Assembly: GCA_900642245.1 (NCBI GenBank)
Contig: CAAAJI010000246.1
Coordinates: 61,751 to 81,913, forward strand
DNA from: Fragilaria radians
Taxonomy: Eukaryota > Bacillariophyta > Fragilariophyceae > Fragilariales > Fragilariaceae
Direction: 5' to 3'
DNA length: 20,163 bases
The notes under the pieces were generated by a model. That model did no database searches. It saw only the letters and a list, made by a program, of their open reading frames with translations, and was not told the origin of the DNA. Positions 9,277-17,520 of this stretch are shown here, one piece after another (the stretch's first letter is position 1; each line of letters begins with the position of its first letter). A program made the position numbers and the translations under genes.

Positions 9277-10205
9277 CTAAATATCCAATCCTTCTGCCTC
9301 CCACAAATCCATCAATATATCTATCATTTGTGGAAGTGGAACAGGACGAGCAAAGCATGGTAGTGGCATATCTTCTACATTCATTGTTGCGTTTCCACCA
9401 GCACCACCACTTCCTCCTGTTGTCCTCCAACGAGGATGAAATAATCCATCCAATACATCATCCACATCTATTGGAATTGCACCACCGGTAGTGGTCGTTC
9501 GATGACGACGATTTTGACCATTATCATCATTATGATTCTTCAACGTTGCAGAATTGGAGGAAATAATATTATTATTCGGCAGATCATGATTATTGTTCTT
9601 ATCCAACGATAACCATTCATCTCTTGCTTGATTCCAACGAAGAAAACCTTTGAATATATATACAAATGATGCAAAAAAGAATGTGTGAGGTGTCGAAGCG
9701 CATTTAAACATATATATATCCTACAAAATGACAGTTGTTCTACCAATATATCCGTACCGTAATTCACAAATACTTCCGTGGGAGACGACGATGACGACGT
9801 CGATAATTGATTCTCCTTTTCGGAATCCAATAATAATGTTGTTACTGTTTGTGGTTCCATTGTGTTAATAACCTCTTGATTTTCTTGTTGGTCTTTTTCT
9901 TTTTCTTCTTTCACTTCTTCTTCTTCTTGTTGTTGGTCTTGTTGTTGTTGACTTTGCTGCTGCTGCTGCTGCTGCGGCTGCTGTTGTATCATTGAATCCG
10001 ATTCAGAACCATTCTGAATAACATCAGGTGATAATGGCTTGTCGTCGTCGTCGTTGTTGTCGTCATTGTCATTTCCTTGTACCATGTCTTGAATGTCGTC
10101 GTTACATTTTTCCATTTCCTTCTTCTCACTAGTATTCTCTACTTCTAAGACATGTTGTTCTTGATTTTCGATAATCATGAAATCATCTTGATGTAACTCT
10201 GACAT
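9277..10205 (-). CDS. polyQ/acidic protein with C-terminal Gag1-like clamp (DUF4050) domain, two exons
   Basis: Exon 1 (10205-9758) starts at an ATG and encodes an acidic, low-complexity N-terminus with an Asp/Asn tract, a Gln tract broken by Pro, Ser and Asp, a Glu/Lys tract and a Ser run. Exon 2 (9647-9277) encodes the conserved part. The exons join in frame at a GT-AG intron (9757-9648) to give FVNYGFLRWNQARDEWLS. This resembles the start of the Gag1-like clamp (DUF4050) domain found in plant and fungal proteins, and VPLPQMIDILMDLWEAEGL near the C-terminus resembles its end. The middle is an Asn/Gly-rich insert. Predicted length is 272 residues. The molecular role of this family is poorly known. 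'Gag1' here refers to a fungal protein family and not to retroviral Gag. The assignment rests on motif memory and is moderate; the gene model is better supported. Confidence 0.65.
9648..9757 (-). other. intron of the DUF4050 gene (110 bp)
   Basis: Donor TTACG/GTACGG and acceptor TTCAAAG/GTTTTC were chosen because they restore one frame across two overlapping ORFs and rebuild the conserved FVNYGFLRWNQARDEW segment. Without splicing, exon 1 would run on into an unlike tail. Confidence 0.75.
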
Positions 10206-11451
10206 GATGTTAATTCATATATATATATCTAGAAAATGGTTGGTTGGAAGGATTTATGTTGCAGCACTACGAATGAAAATGGGAATGCAAACACACACTG
10301 CAAATCAATGGAAGGATTACATTTCGTTACCATCTGTCAGAAACTCTGTTCCCTTAACTGTAGTACCAGTAGTAAGAGTACTAGTAGGAGAAGTAACAGT
10401 AGAAAAACTTCAACGATTGTTACAACGATCGTAGCACAATATCAACAGCAACAAAACATCAACCACTGGCAATAAATAAGTGGCAATCAACAATAATTTA
10501 GACAATGTATACACACACTTTCAGGATAAGTGATGATCAGTATCCTAGAATTAGAAACTAGGGAGGTGCAAAGATGGAAATGGCATCCATTTTGTAAAAT
10601 TTATTTCATGGACCCAAATTTTCCATGAGACAGAAGACTTTGGCATTTCTCAGATCTTGATGTAGCTTGTACTTCATGGCAGAAACAAAATAAGTATTAT
10701 TACACCCTAGGTGCAGGAGCATAAATACCAATTATCTTTACGTATTTATCAATACATCCATGGTTCCCAATGAACAAGAACCAAGAAGATGCAACTCACC
10801 AGTTGTGTTTGAGGTTGCTACTAGAGTGATGCTAATAGAGATGTTGACTATAAAATGATTCTTTATCATATTCACTTATTATATTTCTACAAGGAAAGAC
10901 ATGGCTGGAATATTGAAATGAGGCAAACGAACATTAAATTACTATAAAATCAATTTTTTGTAAATTGCTACGCAAGTTGAGTGTATATGTAATATGACTA
11001 GAAACGCTACTTTTCTGTAGAGAATATTGAAATGTCATGTCGAACAACAGAACACATCAAAAACTATTTATGAAAACAGAGATATAAACAATGAACTAAA
11101 ATGGTTTATAATATATATATATATATAATATATATATATATTGTTGTGTCATTATTTGTTAGCAGAAAGAAACTAAACTCTGGATACAAAGAAAGAAGAC
11201 ATTCGATATCAAGAGAAATGATGAATTGTGCAATTGAATATGAATCAAACATGTGACAAGTGGATTTACCAACAGTCAGTCTGCAATTAGGTTGACAGCC
11301 ACAATTCATGTGTATCCCTTCTATGCAAAGTATAAGTGTTGTATAGAATATATGGTTAATCCATGTAATTATGTATTCAGTCATTTACAGTAACTGTTCA
11401 CTGTTCCTTTGATCTCCTTGATCAATTTTGAATGACATAAATATCTCTGTC
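10206..11451. other. spacer between DUF4050 gene and the LTR element
   Basis: The left part is the presumed promoter of the minus-strand DUF4050 gene, with a TATATATATA run about 15 bp upstream of its start codon. Short plus-strand ORFs at 10204-10475 are low-complexity and unconvincing. The right part is AT-rich and holds an AT microsatellite. No gene or RNA was recognised. Confidence 0.55.
11107..11142. repeat. AT dinucleotide microsatellite
   Basis: This is an almost pure (AT)n/(TA)n run, self-complementary and so able to form a cruciform. It lies in non-coding sequence about 310 bp left of the retrotransposon. Confidence 0.9.
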
Positions 11452-11456
11452 ACCAC

Positions 11457-11658
11457 TGTTGGGAATCTAACGATGTCTTGCTTGACTACAGTGTGCCTTG
11501 AGCGCACTGTAATGATGTGTCAAGTGGTGGCTAGATAAACAGAAGTAACCTAAGAAGTCAATCAACCTCTTTTACTAATTGGATTGTTTCAAGAGAATGC
11601 TCTCAAAACTTAGGTATGAAGTTTAGGCAGTGGGGCGATTATCGTACGGGCTATATCT
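11457..11658 (-). repeat. 3' LTR of the copia element
   Basis: On the plus strand it runs from TGTTGGGAATC to GGGCTATATCT. By eye it differs from the other LTR at eight of 202 positions, three of them in the last six bases. The final CA (plus strand) has decayed to CT. Confidence 0.9.
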
Positions 11659-11877
11659 GCCCACGTTGCCTTTTTATTTTCTACGTGTTCCCTTTTATTT
11701 GTGGACACCAGTGTGCCTGGCCTGTCCATCCGTACGCTAGGCCATTCTAGTTCAGGTTCCGCCCGGTCTCCAACACGCTCCTTGGCCTTAGAAGGAGGGA
11801 TGAGGTTCAGGGTGCTGATGTGTTTATGTCCCATAATGACACTGGATAAGTGATGGAACTGATTACCCTGCAAGGGT

Positions 11878-12601
11878 TTAGTAAAAAATCAGCAAGCATG
11901 CATAAGGAACGGGTGGTCCAAGTGTTGGGGCGTCAGAGATGGCAATGTCATGGTGGAGATCATTGAGCTCAGCAGAGTGGACAGAAGAGAGGTCATCAGG
12001 TAGAGAGACGGAGTCAGACAAGTCAGGAGGGACAAAATCATGGTCGTAAATGTCAGGGTCAATAAGTTGGTTAGGGCCCAACTCAACAACAAGGCCTCTA
12101 GCTTGGAGCAATGGTTGATTTTCTTGAAGTGCTAGGGCTTCAACCTGGGCAATGGCAGCATCTGTGATGGGGAGGACAGTCCATTGGTGACGGGAAAGAC
12201 GGGCACCAGTGGCAAGAGATAAAAAATAGTAGTTGCCGTGAGCATTGCCGGTATGGTGGAGAGAGATGGCACCAACAGAACGTGCTTTGAGAGTGTTGGA
12301 TTGGGTGTTGTCCTCGTAGACTTGGACGTAAGAGCCAAATTCAAGTTGGAGGTGATGGAAATCTGGGCGTGGAAGGCCAACTACCAGGGATGCAGGGCGT
12401 AAAGTTGTTGAGACGCCATTGGGGCAAGGGAAGGAATTGAGGAGGCGCACAGGTGCAAATGGATTGCTCAACCTCACCAACATGACAGTCAGCTGCAACA
12501 ATATCAAAATGAATGGGGCAAAGGTGCTCTTGGAGGGGAGCAAACTCATTGTCAGCATGGATGGCTTGGACACAGAAGCCTTGGGTGTGGTACAGCTTCA
12601 A
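11878..12601 (-). pseudogene. copia Pol remnant (end of integrase plus linker to reverse transcriptase)
   Basis: The first part (12601 to about 12460) reads QAIHADNEF and IVAADCHVGEVEQSI, matching the conserved Asp and Glu blocks at the end of the copia integrase catalytic core. After a small deletion with a frame change near 12430, the second part reads NSFPCPNGVSTTLRPASLVV and FGSYVQVYEDN, then GNYYFLSLATGARLSRHQWT. This is the post-integrase segment typical of diatom copia Pol proteins. The frame ends near 11878 and the reverse transcriptase core is absent. Confidence 0.8.
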
Positions 12602-12614
12602 AATGGCATGCTAC

Positions 12615-13444
12615 TCACACAATACAGTGGGCAGTTTGCTTTTCAACCAGTGTGTAGGATTTGGCCACAGTACCACCATGATACTCAATGGTGTCAGCCA
12701 ATGCCTTCACTTGCTCCACATCATCATCAACAGACTGCATGTGAGACTGTTTGTATGAGAGAAAACGTGCACAAGCATCAAGGAGGGCCAAGTATGAATT
12801 TCGTTTGGTATCAAATTGCATTGTGGTGGCTCAGATCTGATGGAGAAACCAAAGGCAGTCATTTTCCTTGGCCTTGTTTTCATATTCTGGCATTCCCTTG
12901 AGTTTGGATTGCATTTGCTGCATTGGCCCCAAATGACAGCATGAACATTAGACAGATTTCCTTTGAGTATACGTTTGCGTTTAACATAATGTTTTACCTC
13001 CTCTGTCCAGATAAGTTTGTCTGTCTCAGTGGGGTTGGCAACTGGGTCAGTAGGCTTGGTGAGGGCAGGGACTGTGATTTCAGTGGCAAACAAGGGAGCA
13101 AGGTCCTCTGGGAAAATTAGCTTCTTTTTGATGTATTCTTCCAATGCAGCCATGGTGTTAACAATTTGGAGCCGGCAATTTTGTTCATCGTAGCATTCAA
13201 AAACATTTTGCTTCATCTCATCTGTGTTTCCTTTGAAAACAAAACGAGGGGGGTGAATATTTGGGTTGGTGTTATGTCGCATATTTTGTCCATTGCAATC
13301 TGGCCTGGCTTGGTTGCGTTGATTTTGACTGTTGCGTTGATTCCGGGAAGTGGTGCTTCTGTTGCTGTCGTCAGCAGTGCTGCTTGGAGCCAGACTAGGG
13401 GTGACACTGCTCATTTTCCAGTGGTTGAATGTTGTGAAAAACAT
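12615..13444 (-). pseudogene. copia Gag remnant
   Basis: From an ATG at 13444 or 13414 the frame encodes a Ser/Asn/Arg-rich lead, then FVFKGNTDEMKQNVFECYDE and EEYIKKKLIFPEDLAPLF, which resemble the Gag N-terminal domain of diatom copia elements. After about 12870 the frame changes, and the Gag continues in another frame (12821-12615) as TKRNSYLALLDACARFLSYK followed by VDDDVEQVKALADTIEYHGG. No zinc knuckle follows. The sequence passes almost directly into integrase-like sequence, which marks an internal deletion. Confidence 0.8.
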
Positions 13445-13760
13445 GCCAGGTGTGTACACCGTTGTCGGTAACAAGGTGTAATCGGTTGGATCCTACCCTA
13501 ACCACAGTTGCTGTCTTGGCCTGTTCTTCACGCCACGTTGCAGGGTCAATGCACTCTGTTAATTACAGATGCGATCGCCAACGAGGTATTTTTTCTGTGT
13601 AGGCAATGTTAGGGCACTTGCTGAGGACACTTGTAATCTTGCTTGTATCTCTGCATGTATAGCGTTCTCCTTGAGTCTTAACTTCTGTAGATCTTCAATT
13701 AAGCTGGCTATGGGCCTTTTGGTCATTCACAAAATATTCTGTTTTTTTCTCTTGAAACAT

Positions 13761-13962
13761 TGTTGAGAATCTAATGATGTCTTGCTTGACTACAGTGTGC
13801 CTTAAGCGCACTGTAATGATGTGTCAAGTGGTGGCTAGATAAACAGAAGTAACCTAAGAAGTCAATCAACCTCTTTTACTAATTGGATTGTTTCAAGAGA
13901 ATGCTCTCAAAACTTAGGTATGAAGTTTAGGCAGTGGGGGGATTATTGTACGGGCTGCATCA
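13761..13962 (-). repeat. 5' LTR of the copia element
   Basis: On the plus strand it runs from TGTTGAGAATC to GGGCTGCATCA, so it keeps the canonical TG...CA termini. Being beside the Gag remnant on the minus strand, it is the 5' LTR. Confidence 0.9.
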
Positions 13963-13967
13963 ACCAC

Positions 13968-14286
13968 CCTTTGATTGTGCTCAGATGAGTTGGTTCACAC
14001 ACTGTTGTTGTATGAGGTACGGTTGACAGTCAATTTTTGTTTACCAACTAAAGGTCAAGCTAGAACAAAATGTATACCACCAAGGTAAATTGTGTAGGAA
14101 AGGAGTAATCCGAGAAGATATGTTACCCATCAACAACAACAACAACTATATGGATGTATGTCACGTTACAATTCAACTAATGGCAATAACATGACAGATT
14201 CAACCGTGAAAACGAATAACAGTCAAATCCGAAAATATTCATTGATTAAGTGTGCTCCAAATTATTGTAACAAATTGTATTTAACG
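13968..14286. other. spacer, 3' flank of the poly(A) polymerase gene
   Basis: It probably contains the 3' UTR of the minus-strand poly(A) polymerase gene. The only notable element is a short CAA run near 14131-14146. No gene was seen. Confidence 0.5.
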
Positions 14287-17040
14287 TTACGGTTCAAAAA
14301 CAAACGTTTGTGCAATTGCTTGCAATCCCTGATCTCGAGATTGTTTCTTCTTGTTCTTTCGACGTTTGGAAATCTTCCCCAAGAGTTTCGCGAAAGCTGT
14401 CTTTCCTAAACTTTCCTCCCTGTCGGGTCTGTGAAGAGGAACTAAAATACCCTTTTCATTTCGACAAACACGATAACCACGTAATAATTCCTCTTCTCCA
14501 GCATCACGATCCTGGGGAAGACTTTTAGGAGTCACACGAGTCGTGTGGTGATTCTTTCTTGTTGGATCTTCCTGTTTTTCCCGCTTTTTTCCATTGGATG
14601 GAGCTATTTTTGTGTTCAAAGTCTTTGACTCTGTTGTACCGTGGTGCACAACGACATGTTTCTTGTGAGTGATGGTAATTCCGGTATTTGTACCTTGTCT
14701 GGAGGAGGACGGTACCTGAATCATGGAGCTAGACCTAGATTGCGACGCAGTACGTTGAAAGAACGTGGAGATTCGAGCTGGAGTCGTTTGAGAGAATTGA
14801 TCTAACTCGGTCTTGTATTTGCCCCAATGGGAGGCACGTTGGAGTATCTCTTCACGTTGTACCTTTAACGACTGCTGACGAATAAAGTCAACTAGAAAGG
14901 AAGAACATGTGGAAGGGTTATCTTCGTAAAATGAGGAGGCGAGGAGTCGTTTCGAGAGTCGTTGCCAGCAAATTGAAAAGAGTTGAGTGCAATGATCCAA
15001 ATTGTAACAAGGTTTCAAATCCGCGATTCCTCCATAGCAAGGTATTTCACTTTGCGATCCAAGAGGCGTATGGCATTTGGGAGAAACATTAGGAGGTTTG
15101 AGCGTATTCCGACTATATCGATAAAAGAAACTTGCTAGAACTTCTCCTGGTTCATCGTTTCCACCAAGAGAAAGATGAATTTCGAGCTGAGGTGTTATGT
15201 CGGTATAAAGTTTTTGATGAGACAAACATAATCTAATATCCGGCATTGAGAAGGTCAAACTTACGTGATGACATAACAAGACGTAGAGCTTGTAGCTACC
15301 AAGACCACCTGTAAATGGCTTGTCCAAATCCTGTTGTCTCATTAGAATCTTGAGAAGTAAAATAACTGGGGCAAAGCTAGGAGTAGATTTTACAAACGCA
15401 CATTAGTCGTTGCCTTACTCTGATTCCTACAACACACACATGGGTTACGCCTGATATCCTTCCTTCAGTCTGTCATCTATGGATGGATGGACTCACCTTT
15501 GATATCGTTCCACTAACGCTTTCGCAAAGTGACTAGTATCAGTTCCATTGTGTCCGCCAATGGCAATGTCACCCTCGAATCCTAAACGACTTTCCATATT
15601 CACAATTGGTACCCTGGCATGACGTCTAATTTCAATGTTCGAAAATATCCGATGACGGTGCATTCCCTGTTTCAAGCTTTGGAGAGCCCGAAGGACCAAT
15701 GTCCGTGTTTTACCCACTGGTCCGATTGCGGAAGGTGTCATCAAAGTGTTGTTGTAGAACGGTATGTTTTGAATAGATACCTCCAAGTTTGTAGTATTCT
15801 GCTCATCATGACTATGTATGGTATTTCCATGATTCGAATTGCTGTCATCTGACGTATTGGAGAGTTTTCGTCGTTTCGTTGGAGGTTGTTGTAATTCCAA
15901 AAGTGAGAAATCCGTGTCGTCGTCATCGTCATCGTCGTCGTTCTCATCTGGAACATAGACGTGTGAATTCTGCTTCACATTATTGCTAGATGCTTTAGTC
16001 GGAAGAAACGCTTGTTTTCGATTCATGGTTTCTAACTTGTCAGCTGAGTCTGCCTCGGAATCGCTGGAGACAGTTAGGTGATCCGCAACTTGTGTCGATG
16101 GTTTGGTAGGGGATTGTACTTGTGGTGTAGTATCTTGCTCTAATTCTTCACCCTCTCGATCCAAAACAAAAATTACAGAGTTGTTTGTAGGATTTGTTGT
16201 TGCTTCCTGATCGTTCGCATTGTCGTCTTTGTCATGATTATTATTTTGTTCGTCTAAATTATGGAGGAAAGTAGTGTTGATATTGGGAGCATCAACAACT
16301 CCCCAAAGTGCCATGTCAACATCGGAACAATAAGGACAAATAAGTGGCGTTGCGTAGGATCCAAATACTTGCAAATGAATGGAATTGGTAGTTTCATGGT
16401 CGGAATTAGTATTATCTTGTTGATGTTTCTGTTTCTCTTGTCCAAATGTAGAAAAGGCCAATTCGGACATGGTTTGTATGAAAAATTGACGTGCGTCATG
16501 TTCCATGGGACGAAGTCGAACATAGGCAGCAAATGCCTCTAATTCTCGAGATAACTGTTGCAAGGACTGCGATGAAAATGTATCTGTAATGATACCTTTC
16601 TTACAAGGTAATGACTTTGGTTTGATGGTTTTCTTCAAGTTTGTCGGAAAGGATAATGATGTTGGTGTGGTCTCATTGAAAGTTTGAAACCATTCTGTAT
16701 TGCGAAACAACACCGAGGAGGAATCGGATACAGCAGGAAGACGCAATTGGAATCGTTCTCGTTTGTTGCTTCGAGGTGGTGCTGAAAGAATCTTGATGGA
16801 AGAAGAAAGAATTTTCTGTTTGGTTTTGTTTGTTTTGATAATTAGCTTTGGTTGTTGCTGGTGTTGTTGTTGTTGTTGTTTGAATCGAAGAAGACCGTAT
16901 TTTTTCGATTGTTCAGGAAACTTCGAAAAAGATGCTTTCTTTAAAATAGAATTGTTGGATTGATGATGATGATGATGACTATTACTACTACTACTACGTC
17001 GACGACGATGATGATGATTCATACTTTGATTCGTTTTCAT
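14287..17040 (-). CDS. non-canonical poly(A) polymerase / nucleotidyltransferase (Trf4-Cid1 type), three exons
   Basis: The product should add nucleotides to RNA 3' ends; Trf4-type enzymes mark nuclear RNA for the exosome. Exons are 17040-15497, 15376-15265 and 15186-14287, about 851 residues. The first in-frame ATG is at 17040; upstream frame extension has no ATG. After a His/Arg/Ser/Gln-rich N-terminus come RELEAFAAYVRLRPMEHDAR, then FGSYATPLICPYCSDVDMAL with the GS motif and catalytic D240 and D242. The third carboxylate, D491, lies in GFEGDIAIGG. Between them is an insert of about 190 residues of Asn, Asp and Ser-rich sequence with a poly-Asp run and a TKRRKL nuclear-localisation-like motif. 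Splicing yields FAPVILLLKILMRQQ and KPFTGGLGSYKLYVLLCHH, then PGEVLASFFYRYS, matching the central/PAP-associated domain. The C-terminal tail is basic. A Cid1-type uridylyltransferase is possible; the GGLGSY block favours Trf4/PAPD5-like. Confidence 0.85.
15187..15264 (-). other. probable intron 2 of the poly(A) polymerase gene (78 bp, in-frame and stop-free)
   Basis: Donor CATCAC/GTAAGT and acceptor ACCTCAG/CTCGAA are good consensus sites. The 78 bp are a multiple of three without a stop, so reading through would add 26 residues. Removing them joins KLYVLLCHH directly to LEIHLSLGGNDEPGEVL, matching the family's compact spacing between these blocks. Retention would still give a full-length protein. 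Confidence 0.65.
15377..15496 (-). other. intron 1 of the poly(A) polymerase gene (120 bp)
   Basis: Donor CAAAG/GTGAGT and acceptor CTCCTAG/CTTTGCC join phase-2 ends and give ERYQSFAPVILLLKIL, the expected helix before the GGLGSY block. An alternative acceptor upstream (TTGTAG/GAATC) leads to a stop and was not used. Confidence 0.85.
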
Positions 17041-17125
17041 CTTCTCTTGTGTGGAAAGGATAGATTCTTGGGGGGACGTTGTTGGATTTGTTGGCTTTTT
17101 TTTTTGCTGTAATTCGTAATTCCAT
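16994..17125 (-). promoter_or_regulatory. upstream ORF overlapping the poly(A) polymerase start
   Basis: A minus-strand ATG at 17125 opens a 43-codon frame that runs through an A10 tract and stops at 16994, past the main ATG at 17040 and in another frame. If this ATG is in the mRNA it would be expected to lower translation of the main frame. Its dependence on an A10 homopolymer also leaves room for a base-count error that could alter the true N-terminus. Confidence 0.35.
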
Positions 17126-17520
17126 TCCACCTACTATACCTGGCTGGCTGGGAGAAATTGTTCGTTCGTTATAGTAGAATTCGGTTCTGTTGGTCTGTCA
17201 TGGCGTACTTGAAAACTTTTCGTCGTCACGCACGACGAGACTGGGGGTAGAGAACTGAACTAACAGCGGTACGTACTAGAAGTTCACCTTTTTCAGGTAT
17301 AAATTTTAAAAACCTCTCCTTTTTCAGGGAACAAAATTGTCATTCGTTTCAAACTTTCTTTCGTGTACCATTCTTCTTCTAGTCCACATCAAACTCACAT
17401 CCTTTCCATAAACAAGTCAGATAGATCTTTCTCCACAAACTTTTCTTCTCTCCTCTTGCCGTCGGTCGGTTGGAAGTTTGGTTTGTAGCAGTAGTGGAAA
17501 GAACAATCTTGTGCCCATCC
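17041..17520. promoter_or_regulatory. shared divergent promoter region
   Basis: The poly(A) polymerase (minus) and the membrane protein (plus) start about 480 bp apart and head to head. The segment holds a TATAAA at 17298-17303 in an AT-rich block, on the plus strand about 220 bp before the membrane-protein ATG. The 11-mer CCTTTTTCAGG appears twice, at 17287-17297 and 17318-17328. The copies resemble intron acceptors, so a 5' UTR intron of the plus-strand gene is possible, but no clear donor was found. Confidence 0.4.

Larger units (their letters stand above)
11457..13962 (-). mobile_element. Ty1/copia LTR retrotransposon, internally deleted and inactive
   Basis: Two direct 202-bp LTRs enclose about 2.1 kb of internal sequence, and ACCAC flanks the element on both sides (11452-11456 and 13963-13967), the 5-bp duplication expected of integrase-mediated insertion. 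Coding remnants run on the minus strand in the order Gag, end of integrase, and the segment between integrase and reverse transcriptase, which is the copia order. Zinc knuckle, protease, most of integrase, the reverse transcriptase core and RNase H are missing. No good match to the usual initiator-tRNA primer-binding site was seen next to the 5' LTR. The polypurine tract next to the 3' LTR is also weak. The element lies between the DUF4050 gene and the poly(A) polymerase gene and interrupts neither. Confidence 0.9.

Noticed and set aside
10204..10475. Plus-strand ORFs of 76 and 79 codons upstream of the DUF4050 gene
   Set aside because: They overlap each other and the start of the minus-strand gene, are compositionally odd and show no domain.
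11107..11142. AT run as a replication or matrix-attachment element
   Set aside because: It is a plain microsatellite; nothing around it supports a specific role.
15382..15496. Alternative splice with an extra small exon between 15496 and 15377 (acceptor TTGTAG/GAATC)
   Set aside because: It needs two introns and leads to an in-frame stop, while the single intron gives the expected family sequence.
17041..17130. N-terminal extension of the poly(A) polymerase to 17130
   Set aside because: The codon there is GTG and the 30 extra residues contain no ATG. The first in-frame ATG is at 17040.
17470..17520. N-terminal extension of the membrane protein to 17470
   Set aside because: The codon at 17470 is TTG; the first in-frame ATG is at 17521 and is followed directly by the hydrophobic presequence.
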